A stretch of 64,000 nt of DNA from JAFDVL01 sp963794955 (GTDB lineage Bacteria > Acidobacteriota > Blastocatellia > RBC074), in NCBI GenBank assembly GCA_963794955.1, contig CAWCGF010000015.1:248001-312000 (forward strand), read 5' to 3'. Below the pieces are notes generated by a model. That model worked only from the letters and a program-made list of their open reading frames with translations. It was not told the origin of the DNA and made no database searches. Positions within the stretch are counted from its first letter, which is position 1. Each line of letters begins with the position of its first letter. The translations under genes were made by a program, and so were the position numbers. Positions 54,512-62,159 of the stretch are shown in pieces.

Positions 54512-55444
54512 TTGTCATTTTCTGGAACTGCTATCACGTCCTCGGAAATTCCCGAACTTGCGCTGGCCCGACGCGGCAAAGTACGGGATGTTTATCGTGT
54601 CGACAACGAACGTTTGCTCATCGTGGCAACGGATCGCATCTCGGCGTTTGATTGTATTTTGCCGAATCCAATTCCACAGAAAGGCGCGGTACTCACACAA
54701 ATTTCTCAATTCTGGTTTGAGAAATTCGCGCATCTGGTACCGAATCACCTGCTCGCGAGTCGCGTCAATGATTTTCCTGCCGCGCTTCGCGCTCAACTCT
54801 CCGCCGCTTCGCAAACCGTGCTGGACGGGCGCTCGATGCTGACGCGCGCCGCAGAAGTCGTGCCCTTCGAGTGTGTCGTGCGCGGGTACCTGGCCGGGTC
54901 GGGCTGGAAGGATTACCAGCGCACGGGAGAGATTTGCGGGCACGAGTTGCCCTCCGGCTTGCTGGAATCCGCGCAATTGCCGCACCCGATTTTCACGCCG
55001 GCGACCAAATCCGAAGCAGGACACGACATCAACGTTTCGATAACGGAAATGGCAGCGGTTTTAGGCACAGAGTTAACGGAAAAACTCGAACAATTGAGTT
55101 TGCAGATTTACCGCGAGGCCGCAGCCTACGCCCAAACGCGCGGCATAATTATTTGCGACACCAAGTTTGAATTTGGCATTTGCGACGGCGAGTTACTATG
55201 GATTGACGAAGCCCTGACCCCTGATTCCTCGCGCTTCTGGCCCTGGGATCAATACCGAGCGGGAGGCGCGCAGCCTTCGTTCGACAAACAATATGTGCGT
55301 GATTATTTAGAGACACTGGATTGGGATAAAACGCCTCCCGCCCCGGAATTGCCGCCGGAGGTGATCGCCCATACCAGCGCCAACTACCTGAAAGCTTATC
55401 GTTTACTTACCGGAAAAGAATTGGCCGATGATTTGGGTGAGTAG
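54512..55444 (+). CDS. purC: Phosphoribosylaminoimidazolesuccinocarboxamide synthase (SAICAR synthetase)
   Basis: 310 residues; joins CAIR and aspartate in purine synthesis. Marks: 'LARRGKVRDVYRV' start motif, 'RLLIVATDRISAFD', 'PKGAVLTQIS', 'FECVVRGYLAGSGWKDYQRTG', 'TPATKSEAGHDINVS', 'IIICDTKFEFGI', 'LLWIDEALTPDSSRFWP'. Start TTG at 54512, with AGAGGG 5 bases before it, gives the expected length; a longer frame reaches 54293 but adds sequence without a ribosome site. The Fis-like gene follows after 14 bases and is probably co-transcribed. Confidence 0.92.
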   Translation: MSFSGTAITSSEIPELALARRGKVRDVYRVDNERLLIVATDRISAFDCILPNPIPQKGAVLTQISQFWFEKFAHLVPNHLLASRVNDFPAALRAQLSAASQTVLDGRSMLTRAAEVVPFECVVRGYLAGSGWKDYQRTGEICGHELPSGLLESAQLPHPIFTPATKSEAGHDINVSITEMAAVLGTELTEKLEQLSLQIYREAAAYAQTRGIIICDTKFEFGICDGELLWIDEALTPDSSRFWPWDQYRAGGAQPSFDKQYVRDYLETLDWDKTPPAPELPPEVIAHTSANYLKAYRLLTGKELADDLGE

Positions 55445-55458
55445 GAGAGGAACAGCCC

Positions 55459-55734
55459 ATGAAAGACGAAATGGATCAACTCATTGATCGCATGATCAAT
55501 GGCGGCATTCTCTTTGAAGAAGCCTCACATGAATTTGAAAAACAGTTCATCTTGAAAGTGCTCAGTCGGCATAACAATAATCTCTCCAAAGCGGCGCTGA
55601 CGCTCGGCATTCACCGCAATACGCTGAGCAAGCGGATCGAACAATATCAAAATGGCAATGGCACGGCGCACCATCACAAGCCGAAGCCCACCAAGAAACG
55701 CAAAACCATCTCGTTACATGGCAAGAGCCGCTAA
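55459..55734 (+). CDS. Fis-family DNA-binding protein
   Basis: 91 residues. Residues about 28-62 form a Fis-type helix-turn-helix: 'FEKQFILKVLSRHNNNLSKAALTLGIHRNTLSKRIEQY', like the C-terminal domain of NtrC-type activators. The N-terminus is short and acidic; the tail is Lys/His-rich (HHHKPKPTKKRKT). GAGAGGAAC precedes the ATG. It may be a Fis-like nucleoid protein or a small activator. It lies 14 bases after purC. Confidence 0.82.
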   Translation: MKDEMDQLIDRMINGGILFEEASHEFEKQFILKVLSRHNNNLSKAALTLGIHRNTLSKRIEQYQNGNGTAHHHKPKPTKKRKTISLHGKSR

Positions 55735-55885
55735 CGCTTTATCTCATTTGCAAAATCTTTTCTTCGGCTTGCACTCTTTCCCCGCAAATTCGGGCCAGAG
55801 GGGCGCTCACTATTGCTGTCAGCAATGAGTCGCCGTATGCTCAGGCACGCGACAGCAAACCACACAAAAACAGGGAGGCGAACCG

Positions 55886-56560
55886 ATGCCCGAATGGTTG
55901 CAAGAGGCCGTGCATAGTGATGGCGAAATATCTTTTTGGATACTGATTTTACGGTTGATGCTGGCGTTTGTGTGCGGGGCGCTGGTGGCGGGGATTTATC
56001 GGTGGACGCATCGCCGCGACGAAGTGCCTGCCCCTAGTTTTCTGACAACCCTGGTGCTAATGACCATTGTGATTGCGATGAGCACGCAAGTGATCGGCGA
56101 CAATATTGCCCGCGCCTTCAGTCTGGTGGGGGCCTTATCCATCGTGCGCTTTCGCACCGTCGTGCAGGACACGCGCGACACGGTTTATGTCATCTTTGCG
56201 GTCGTCGTCGGGATGGCCGTCGGCGCTGGACATATTGCCGTGGCATTGGTGGGGATTATCATCACCGGCCTTGCCTCGCTGGTAATGCGCCCGCAAATCT
56301 TCGCGTGGGAATTGCCGAGCAAGGCGCTCCTGCTCACATTGCGCATCGGCTTTGGGCGCGATCCGAATGCCCTGTTCCCCGGCGTCTTCGAGCAATATCT
56401 TGAAACCTTCGATTTACGCGCTACGTCCACAGCTAAACAAGGCAATGCTTTGGCGATAGACTACCATATCCAACTCCGCCCCGGCATCTCACAAACCACT
56501 TTTGTGAGCGCCTTGAGCTTGCTGGAAGGTGTACAGAGTGTCGAGCTGCGACGCGGATAA
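55886..56560 (+). CDS. DUF4956 membrane protein
   Basis: 224 residues. Four hydrophobic helices in residues 16-130, with the family's central 'RAFSLVGALSIVRFRTVVQDTRDTVYVIFAVVVGMAVGAG' pattern, then a cytoplasmic alpha/beta domain (about 140-224) ending 'LLEGVQSVELRRG'. DUF4956 proteins are membrane proteins of unknown function, often next to polyphosphate- or spore-coat-type (VTC/CotH) genes; none is visible here. GGGAGGCGAACCG precedes the ATG. Confidence 0.8.
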   Translation: MPEWLQEAVHSDGEISFWILILRLMLAFVCGALVAGIYRWTHRRDEVPAPSFLTTLVLMTIVIAMSTQVIGDNIARAFSLVGALSIVRFRTVVQDTRDTVYVIFAVVVGMAVGAGHIAVALVGIIITGLASLVMRPQIFAWELPSKALLLTLRIGFGRDPNALFPGVFEQYLETFDLRATSTAKQGNALAIDYHIQLRPGISQTTFVSALSLLEGVQSVELRRG

Positions 56561-56668
56561 AGATTTACATCTTTTACAAATTCTTTGCTTCGACTTGAGG
56601 ATTCAAACCAAGAAGTCTGGCATATTCCCTGGTGAGTGCAATTGTGCATTCATTGTTCAGCAACCAAA

Positions 56669-56732
56669 AAAGTAGCTTGCTTGGAAACGGGAAAGAAAGA
56701 CGTGAGAGCCCCGTTTTCAAGCAGGCTACTTT
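56669..56732 (+). promoter_or_regulatory. 23-bp near-perfect hairpin upstream of glycine-rich protein gene
   Basis: Arm 56669-56691 (AAAGTAGCTTGCTTGGAAAC...) pairs with 56710-56732 with two mismatches across an 18-base loop, 31 bases before the ATG at 56764. It could end the DUF4956 transcript or act as a 5'-UTR structure. The T-run after it (TTTACTATTT) is weak. Confidence 0.5.
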
Positions 56733-56763
56733 ACTATTTACCCCACCCTCGGAGGCGAAACCG

Positions 56764-57783
56764 ATGCGAACAACAAAACCCGTAGTATTTCTCTGCTTGT
56801 TGCTGGCGCTACTCTCAACAGCCTGGGCGCAAGACCCTAAGGTGGCGAAAGCCCACGACCTCATCAAACAAGCGCGGGAAGCAATTGGCGGCGAAGCGAA
56901 CCTGAAAGCGATTCAGAGCCTTGTCGTCGAAGGCAAATTCAAAGGCGTAATGATGGGACGTCCCGCGCAAGGTGATCTCAAGATTGAAACGTTACTGCCG
57001 GATAAATACCTGCGCACGGCGAATCTGAATACTGGCATGAGCATTTTGCAATGTGTGAATGGCGAGCAAATCTGGACGGATCGCAAGATGCCGCAGATAG
57101 CTGCGGGCGGGGGTGATTTTGGTGGCGGGGGTGGCGGCGGGTTTGGTGGTGGCGGCGGCGGTGAAGGCGGCGGCGGGTTTGGCGGTGGTGGTGGCGGTGG
57201 CGGCGGCGGCGGATTTGGTGGTGGGGGTGGTGGTCGCGGCGGGGGCGGTCGCGGGGGCGGCGGGTTTGGCGGCGCGGGCGGTGGCCCGATGGGACGACCC
57301 GGTGGCGGTGGCGCGGGCGGCGATTTCATGAATAATCCGGCGATGCAACAGCAAGTCCGCAACGAATACAATCAACTGATGCTCGCCTGGTTGCTGACGC
57401 CCCCTACGAGTTTGCCGGTGGAATATCTATACGAACGCGATTTAGATGCGCAGGATGGCAAGGTTGAGGTGGTGCGTGTGACGGGGCCGGATAATTTCAT
57501 TATGTGGCTGCTCATCCATCAGAAATCTCATCTTCCCGCAGGTTATATCTATCGTACTATGCCTCCGCAACGTCCCACAGGGGTGACCGATGCACGCGAA
57601 GTTACAGAGCCGAAGCCGATAGATGTGCAGGTATTCTTTGCGGATTACAAACCAGAAGGCAACATCCAACTGCCGCATCAAATCACCAAAACCAGCAACG
57701 GCCAGTTAATGGAAGAACTCAAAATCAACAAGGTCAAGTTCAACGAAAAACTCAAAGACAAGAAGTTTGAAAAGAAGAGCTAA
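56764..57783 (+). CDS. Secreted glycine-rich protein
   Basis: 339 residues. Signal peptide (MRTTKPVVFLCLLLALLSTAWAQ, cleaved near residue 23). Residues about 30-110 are a helix-beta domain with 'AKAHDLIKQAREAIGGEANLKAIQSLVVEGKF' (a lipoprotein LolA/MucB-like pattern), residues about 114-188 are almost pure Gly with Phe and Arg, and residues 195-339 resume a domain with 'LPVEYLYERDLDAQDGKVEVVRVTG' and 'IQLPHQITKTSNGQLMEELKINKVKF'. The split of one fold by a Gly-rich insert is odd. GGAGG lies at 56750. Probable periplasmic lipid- or surface-related role. Confidence 0.7.
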   Translation: MRTTKPVVFLCLLLALLSTAWAQDPKVAKAHDLIKQAREAIGGEANLKAIQSLVVEGKFKGVMMGRPAQGDLKIETLLPDKYLRTANLNTGMSILQCVNGEQIWTDRKMPQIAAGGGDFGGGGGGGFGGGGGGEGGGGFGGGGGGGGGGGFGGGGGGRGGGGRGGGGFGGAGGGPMGRPGGGGAGGDFMNNPAMQQQVRNEYNQLMLAWLLTPPTSLPVEYLYERDLDAQDGKVEVVRVTGPDNFIMWLLIHQKSHLPAGYIYRTMPPQRPTGVTDAREVTEPKPIDVQVFFADYKPEGNIQLPHQITKTSNGQLMEELKINKVKFNEKLKDKKFEKKS

Positions 57784-57968
57784 TGGAAGAGAAAGACACC
57801 GCAAACTTTCTAGTTTGCACTGCCTTTGAGAATACCAATCTTCCTGTTTCCCTAACCTGCCTTTTGCCAAGCGGGAGCGCCCCAACAATGAATCAAGTCC
57901 GGCGCTGACTTCGGTTTCGTATGCTTCCGGCAAGCGGCGCACGAGGCCAGCCTGTTATACCCAGCAGA

Positions 57969-58799
57969 TTACACGCCGCCAAATGCGGAGAACCCACCAT
58001 CCACCGGAACCACAATGCCAGTCACAAAAGCCGCAGCAGGCGAGAGCAACCACAGCACCGCGCCAAGCAAATCTTCCGGATTGCCAAAGCGCCCCATCGG
58101 CGTGTGCGCGATGATGCTTTCGCCGCGCGCCGTCAACGTGCCTTCGGCGGGGTTCGTCAGCAGCGAGCGGTTTTGTTCGGTGATGAAAAAGCCCGGCGCG
58201 ACAGCATTCACCCGCAAGCGCGGCGAATACTCTTTGGCCAAATGCACCGCCAACCATTGCGTAAAACTATTGATGGCGGACTTGGCAGCAGAATAGCCAA
58301 TTACGCGCGTCAGCGGGCGGATGGCGCTCATCGAAGAGATATTCAAAATCACGCCTTCGCCTCGTTCGACCATCGGCTTGGCAAAGATTTGGGTCGGTAA
58401 CAACGAGCCGATAAAGTTCAAATCAAACACGTACCGCATCGCGTCTTCGGGCATATCGAAGAACGATAGATCAGGCCGGGTCGTCGCATTCGGGTTATTG
58501 CCGCCTGCACCATTGATTAAGCCATCAATGCGCCCAAATTCAGCGATGACGCGTTCCTTTGCCGCGTGCAAGCTATCCACTTGCAGCACATCGCCGGACA
58601 CAATAATCGCCCGCCCCGATCCTTCCATCGTAGCCAGCACAGCCGCGCCTTTCGCTTCACTGCGCGCCAGGATTGCGACGTTCGCGCCGCAGCCAACCAG
58701 GGATTGCGCCATCACTCGGCACAAAATCCCGGTTCCGCCCGTTACGACAAAAGTCTGTCCCGTGAAATCATACATCCGGGTCACATCTGCCAGATTCAT
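57969..58799 (-). CDS. SDR-family oxidoreductase, probably fructuronate reductase (D-mannonate forming)
   Basis: 276 residues, classical short-chain dehydrogenase: 'FVVTGGTGILCRVMAQSL' (cofactor motif TGGxGxL), 'GDVLQVDSL', 'INGAGGNNPNATT', active-site 'ISSMSA ... YSAAKSA' with Tyr and Lys about residue 170, and 'VNAVAPGFFITEQNRSLL'. It starts with ATG immediately after the epimerase (RBS GGAGGATAAGC in the epimerase's last codons). Because the partner is a tagaturonate epimerase, it is likely to reduce fructuronate to mannonate; other sugar-acid SDRs are possible. No dehydratase or kinase for the rest of the pathway is in the window. Confidence 0.8.
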   Translation of the reverse strand: MNLADVTRMYDFTGQTFVVTGGTGILCRVMAQSLVGCGANVAILARSEAKGAAVLATMEGSGRAIIVSGDVLQVDSLHAAKERVIAEFGRIDGLINGAGGNNPNATTRPDLSFFDMPEDAMRYVFDLNFIGSLLPTQIFAKPMVERGEGVILNISSMSAIRPLTRVIGYSAAKSAINSFTQWLAVHLAKEYSPRLRVNAVAPGFFITEQNRSLLTNPAEGTLTARGESIIAHTPMGRFGNPEDLLGAVLWLLSPAAAFVTGIVVPVDGGFSAFGGV

Positions 58800-58801
58800 G
58801 C

Positions 58802-60373
58802 TTATCCTCCCATCGCCGCCGCTTCGTCGAAAGGCGCGAAATGTTTATTGAAATGGATTTCGAGTACACGATAGTACGCTTCTTCATCGCTGCGTAGCGT
58901 GGCAAAGAACGGCGCGCGGAAGTCAGAATGATGCAACACCGAACCGAACGTCACGTGCAGCACTTCGCGCGCGTGAAAATCGTCGAGCAAGCTCGTGAGT
59001 TGATCGTCCGCCAATTTCGTTTCGTCTACCATCTTCTCGACTTCAGCAGAGACGTGATACGAAGCGCGGTCCACAGCATAACGCTCACGCGCAAAAGCGA
59101 CGATTTGGCGAAATAGCGTCGGATTCAAAATCCCAATTGCGCGCAAAGCTTCCAGGTAGCTGGTGCCAGCGGTTTTCAGATGCACCAACTCACCCGCGAC
59201 TCTGGCCGCAATCGGGTAGACACTGAATTTATCGGAGCCGGAATGCAAACTCAGCTTATACGGGCCGAAGGTCTGCGACACAGCCAGATGCTCGGCAAAG
59301 GATTTCTCAAATTCGCCCAAATCACCGATGTAGTCCACACCCTTTTCAAACGTGCCGACATAGCGCGGCGCTAAACTCACCCACTTTACCCCAAGGCGTT
59401 TCAACTCGTGTGCGATGTAAATATGCTCGGCCAAGGTCGTGACGGTTTCGGTTTCGTCTACGCTCATTTCTAACTCGAAAGGTTTCTCGCCCATTACCTT
59501 TTCGAGATGGCGATACATCTTGACGGTGTGCGTGACAACGCGGCCATACTTCGCTGCCGCACGCAATAAATCTTCTTCGCTTAAAGTCACCGAGAACGAG
59601 CCGAGATCAATCGGATTGGTGCCAAGTTGTTGTTGCAAGGTTTCCCAGGTCGTAGCCAATTCCGCCCACGGCAAGGCAGCGACTTTCGGACGCAATACGT
59701 CAACGGGCGCGAAGTTCGCGTCGTTGTCCACATGTTCACCGGGATCAATCGTGTAGAAGGTGAAGCCTGCCGCCGCGCACGAATCAATATCATCTGTATT
59801 TTTCAAATGATCGGCATCCGCGCCAAAGCCCTCGCGCCAGCCTTCCTGAAAAATGCCCCATGTCGCGTCGTCCATCACTTCCTGCGGCGTGCGCCCGGTG
59901 CGGGCGTTTTCGCGGATAGATTGCTGCGGCAAAATCGGTGCCATCGTTGAGCGCCGAATCGCGCGCACGTGTCCCGGCGTAGCCAAGCCCAAACGATCTC
60001 CGCAACCAGCGGATTTGCGCAAGCCCAAGGTTTGCGGGTTAAGAAACGCAAACACGCGGCGCAACGCTTTTGCATTGGCAGGCGACGTTTCGCAAATTGT
60101 CAGCGTCAGTGTCTTGTCACCGATATTGGCCGTACTGGCCTTATCGCTGAACTGATGACTCAGCACGGATTCATCGGCCAGGATGCCCAGGTATTTCTGC
60201 TGGTCACGGCGTCCGAGAAAAAACAGCGTGTTCTCAATGGCAGCGAATGAAGCCGCGTAGATTTGCAGCCCGGAAAGATTGCTTAACTCTCCCGCAAAAG
60301 CTTGTGCATCACTCTCTGCCAGTGGCGGTGCCAATGCGGAGGTTTGCAAATAAGTTGTCATCGTTGTGATCAT
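58802..60373 (-). CDS. uxaE: Tagaturonate epimerase
   Basis: 523 residues. Matches the UxaE family that converts D-tagaturonate to D-fructuronate in galacturonate breakdown. Seen: 'FGCGDRLGLATPGHVRAIR'-like segment near residue 125, 'DDATWGIFQEGWREGFGADADHLKN', 'FTFYTIDPGEHVDNDA', 'YKLSLHSGSDKFSVYPIA', 'HLKTAGTSYLEALRAI', and 'HVTFGSVLHHSDF' near the end. Zn-binding Glu/His residues fit a TIM-barrel aldolase-like fold. ATG at 60373 follows AAAGGAATTCATT. Operon with the SDR gene (2 bases between stop and start). A pectate lyase fragment lies upstream. Confidence 0.82.
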   Translation of the reverse strand: MITTMTTYLQTSALAPPLAESDAQAFAGELSNLSGLQIYAASFAAIENTLFFLGRRDQQKYLGILADESVLSHQFSDKASTANIGDKTLTLTICETSPANAKALRRVFAFLNPQTLGLRKSAGCGDRLGLATPGHVRAIRRSTMAPILPQQSIRENARTGRTPQEVMDDATWGIFQEGWREGFGADADHLKNTDDIDSCAAAGFTFYTIDPGEHVDNDANFAPVDVLRPKVAALPWAELATTWETLQQQLGTNPIDLGSFSVTLSEEDLLRAAAKYGRVVTHTVKMYRHLEKVMGEKPFELEMSVDETETVTTLAEHIYIAHELKRLGVKWVSLAPRYVGTFEKGVDYIGDLGEFEKSFAEHLAVSQTFGPYKLSLHSGSDKFSVYPIAARVAGELVHLKTAGTSYLEALRAIGILNPTLFRQIVAFARERYAVDRASYHVSAEVEKMVDETKLADDQLTSLLDDFHAREVLHVTFGSVLHHSDFRAPFFATLRSDEEAYYRVLEIHFNKHFAPFDEAAAMGG

Positions 60374-60403
60374 AATGAATTCCTTTGCTTTGATTTTTTT
60401 CTA

Positions 60404-60550
60404 GGAGCGCAGGCGGCTCGCCTGCTGAGAGTGTGTAAAACTGCGCTCGAACGCATCGCGCGGAAATCGCATTGTCTTCCGTGTATGCCCCGACAGGAAG
60501 TCATCTTCCACTCTCACTCCGACAACGACAGGCGCGCGTGCCTGCGCTCC
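60404..60550. repeat. 147-bp element with 11-bp terminal inverted repeats
   Basis: GGAGCGCAGGC (60404-60414) and GCCTGCGCTCC (60540-60550) are exact inverted repeats. The interior has no gene. It looks like a dispersed repeat between the epimerase promoter and the pectate lyase remnant. Confidence 0.45.
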
Positions 60551-60628
60551 CAGAATTATTAGTTCAGTACATCGGCTAGTATCGGCGATCTGTAGTTCGG
60601 GTGCAATCGCAGCCGACACTTGGGCCAT

Positions 60629-60997
60629 TCAATTAGCGCGCCCACTCTTTCGCTTGTGCCAGGCTGGATAATCGCGGCTCAGCAGTTCTGCTGGCTGGTT
60701 GATATACCAGCGATAGCCATTGCGACGCTCATATTCAATTTCGGCGAGACTATTGATGATGCCATCGCGCCCGCAAAAGATCAGGCGATTCGTGCTCAAC
60801 TCATAAAAGCGCGCCCACAGCGGAGCCGCATTCGCGTCCGGCACAACCACGCGGTCATACCCGTTCTGCAACGCCGCAGTGCGCTGCTCGACGACTTTGA
60901 TGCCCGTTATTTTAACTGGTGATAACCAAGCCACAGCAGCTTTAATGGCAGCGACAACCGCAGGCGTGGGCGGCTCGATTTTCATCAGGAAGCGCAC
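60629..60997 (-). pseudogene. 3' fragment of a PL10-type pectate lyase
   Basis: The 122 codons read as the end of a PelA/PL10 pectate lyase: 'ALQNGYDRVVVPDANAAPLWARFYELSTNRLIFCGRDGI', then 'SLAEIEYERRNGYRWYINQPAELLSRDYPAWHKR'. Complete PelA proteins are several hundred residues and have their catalytic Asp/Arg part before this, which is absent here; 'GRDGIINSLAEI' also lacks a residue relative to the usual 'GRDGVVKYSLAEI'-like segment. No signal peptide and no good start. So it is a decayed relic, in a place where galacturonate breakdown genes (uxaE, SDR) follow. Confidence 0.72.
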
Positions 60998-61200
60998 AAT
61001 CCCAACGCTTATTGTCGTTTGATAGTTATTGCCCGGCGAACCGCTGCCAGCAAGAAAATGGGTTGGGTCCCATTTCGATTTTGTTACAACTTGTCATTGA
61101 AAAAGTCTGGAGGCGGAGTATACATCTCTCTTTCCTCTCTGTAAAATTCATAATCCTCACCAGGTGGATCGGTAATTCTGATGAGTGGCGAGGCGACTTC

Positions 61201-62097
61201 ATGGACTTACATCAACTCAAAGTTTTTCATGCGGCAGTGAAAGCAGGCGGATTTACTCTGGCCAGCCGGAAATTGCATCTATCCCAATCCACCATCAGCC
61301 AGCACATCAAACAACTGGAAGAAGAATTGGGTTGTCCGCTTTTCATGCGGGTCGGCAAGCAGGTGTTGCCCACCGAAGCCGGGCAACTTTTGCGCGAACA
61401 TTGCGAGCGGATTTTTCAAGACGTAAAAAATGCCGAGATGTCCATCCAGGAATTGACCGGCCTGCGCAAAGGCAAAGTACGGTTCGGCACGGGCGCGACC
61501 ACTTTGATTTATCAATTGCCGCCTGTGCTCGAAAGCTATCAGGCGCTTTACCCTGAGGTGGAGTTGATCGTTGTCTCGGACATCAGCGAAGTCATTCGAC
61601 AAGAGGTGCAAGCGCATCGGCTGGATTTAGGGTTAGTGATGCTGCCAGTGGAAGAAACGAATCTGCAAGTCGAACCGCTCTGTGCGGAAGAATTGCGTGT
61701 CGCCTTGCCCGCCCGCCATCCGTTGGCCCAGCGACGCACGTTACGCGTGAGCGATCTGAGCCAACTCCGCTTTATCCTGTACGAGCGCAAGACTGTGATG
61801 CGTCAGTTGATTGATAATTTCTTTGCTGAGCTAGGTGTCCAGCCACGCGTGGCAATGGTGATGGAAAATATCGAAGCGATCAAAAGCCTGATTGGCGCGG
61901 GACTGGGCGCTTCGGTGTTGCCCGTGCATGCGATTGGGAATGAGGCAGCAGACAAGAAAGTGCGCTTGATGCGCGTCGAAAAGACTCATCTGTATCGGCA
62001 ACTCAGCCTGATTACACTCAAATCCAATTATATTCCGAATGCAGTACAGGAATTGGGGAAATTGATTCTGGCGGAGTTAGGAACGAAGTGTCATTAG
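61201..62097 (+). CDS. LysR-family transcriptional regulator
   Basis: 298 residues. N-terminal winged helix (1-65) with 'LKVFHAAVKAGGFTLASRKLHLSQSTISQHIKQLEEELGCPLFMR', then a LysR substrate domain (about 90-290): 'KVRFGTGATTLIYQLPPVLESYQALYPEVELIVV' and 'IEAIKSLIGAGLGASVLPVHAI'. The ATG at 61201 is chosen for its family-typical MDLHQLKVF start; sequence before is not LysR-like. It is near but divergent from uxaE, so it may control the galacturonate genes, or the RNase J neighbour. Confidence 0.9.
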   Translation: MDLHQLKVFHAAVKAGGFTLASRKLHLSQSTISQHIKQLEEELGCPLFMRVGKQVLPTEAGQLLREHCERIFQDVKNAEMSIQELTGLRKGKVRFGTGATTLIYQLPPVLESYQALYPEVELIVVSDISEVIRQEVQAHRLDLGLVMLPVEETNLQVEPLCAEELRVALPARHPLAQRRTLRVSDLSQLRFILYERKTVMRQLIDNFFAELGVQPRVAMVMENIEAIKSLIGAGLGASVLPVHAIGNEAADKKVRLMRVEKTHLYRQLSLITLKSNYIPNAVQELGKLILAELGTKCH

Positions 62098-62159
62098 TCA
62101 GTGGTCACTGGTAATAGATATGGAGTAAGGGACAAGCGACCAAGGACTAATGACCAATC
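62098..62159. repeat. Heptamer repeat spacer, shorter form
   Basis: A run like GGACAAG-CGACCAA-GGACTAA-TGACCAA on the plus strand (about 62129-62157), the same family as the ADOP-spacer repeats. Confidence 0.55.

Noticed and set aside
57113..57331. Overlapping Ala/Val-rich frame within the glycine-rich gene
   Set aside because: A shifted reading of the GGN/GGC repeats, with no independent start or function.
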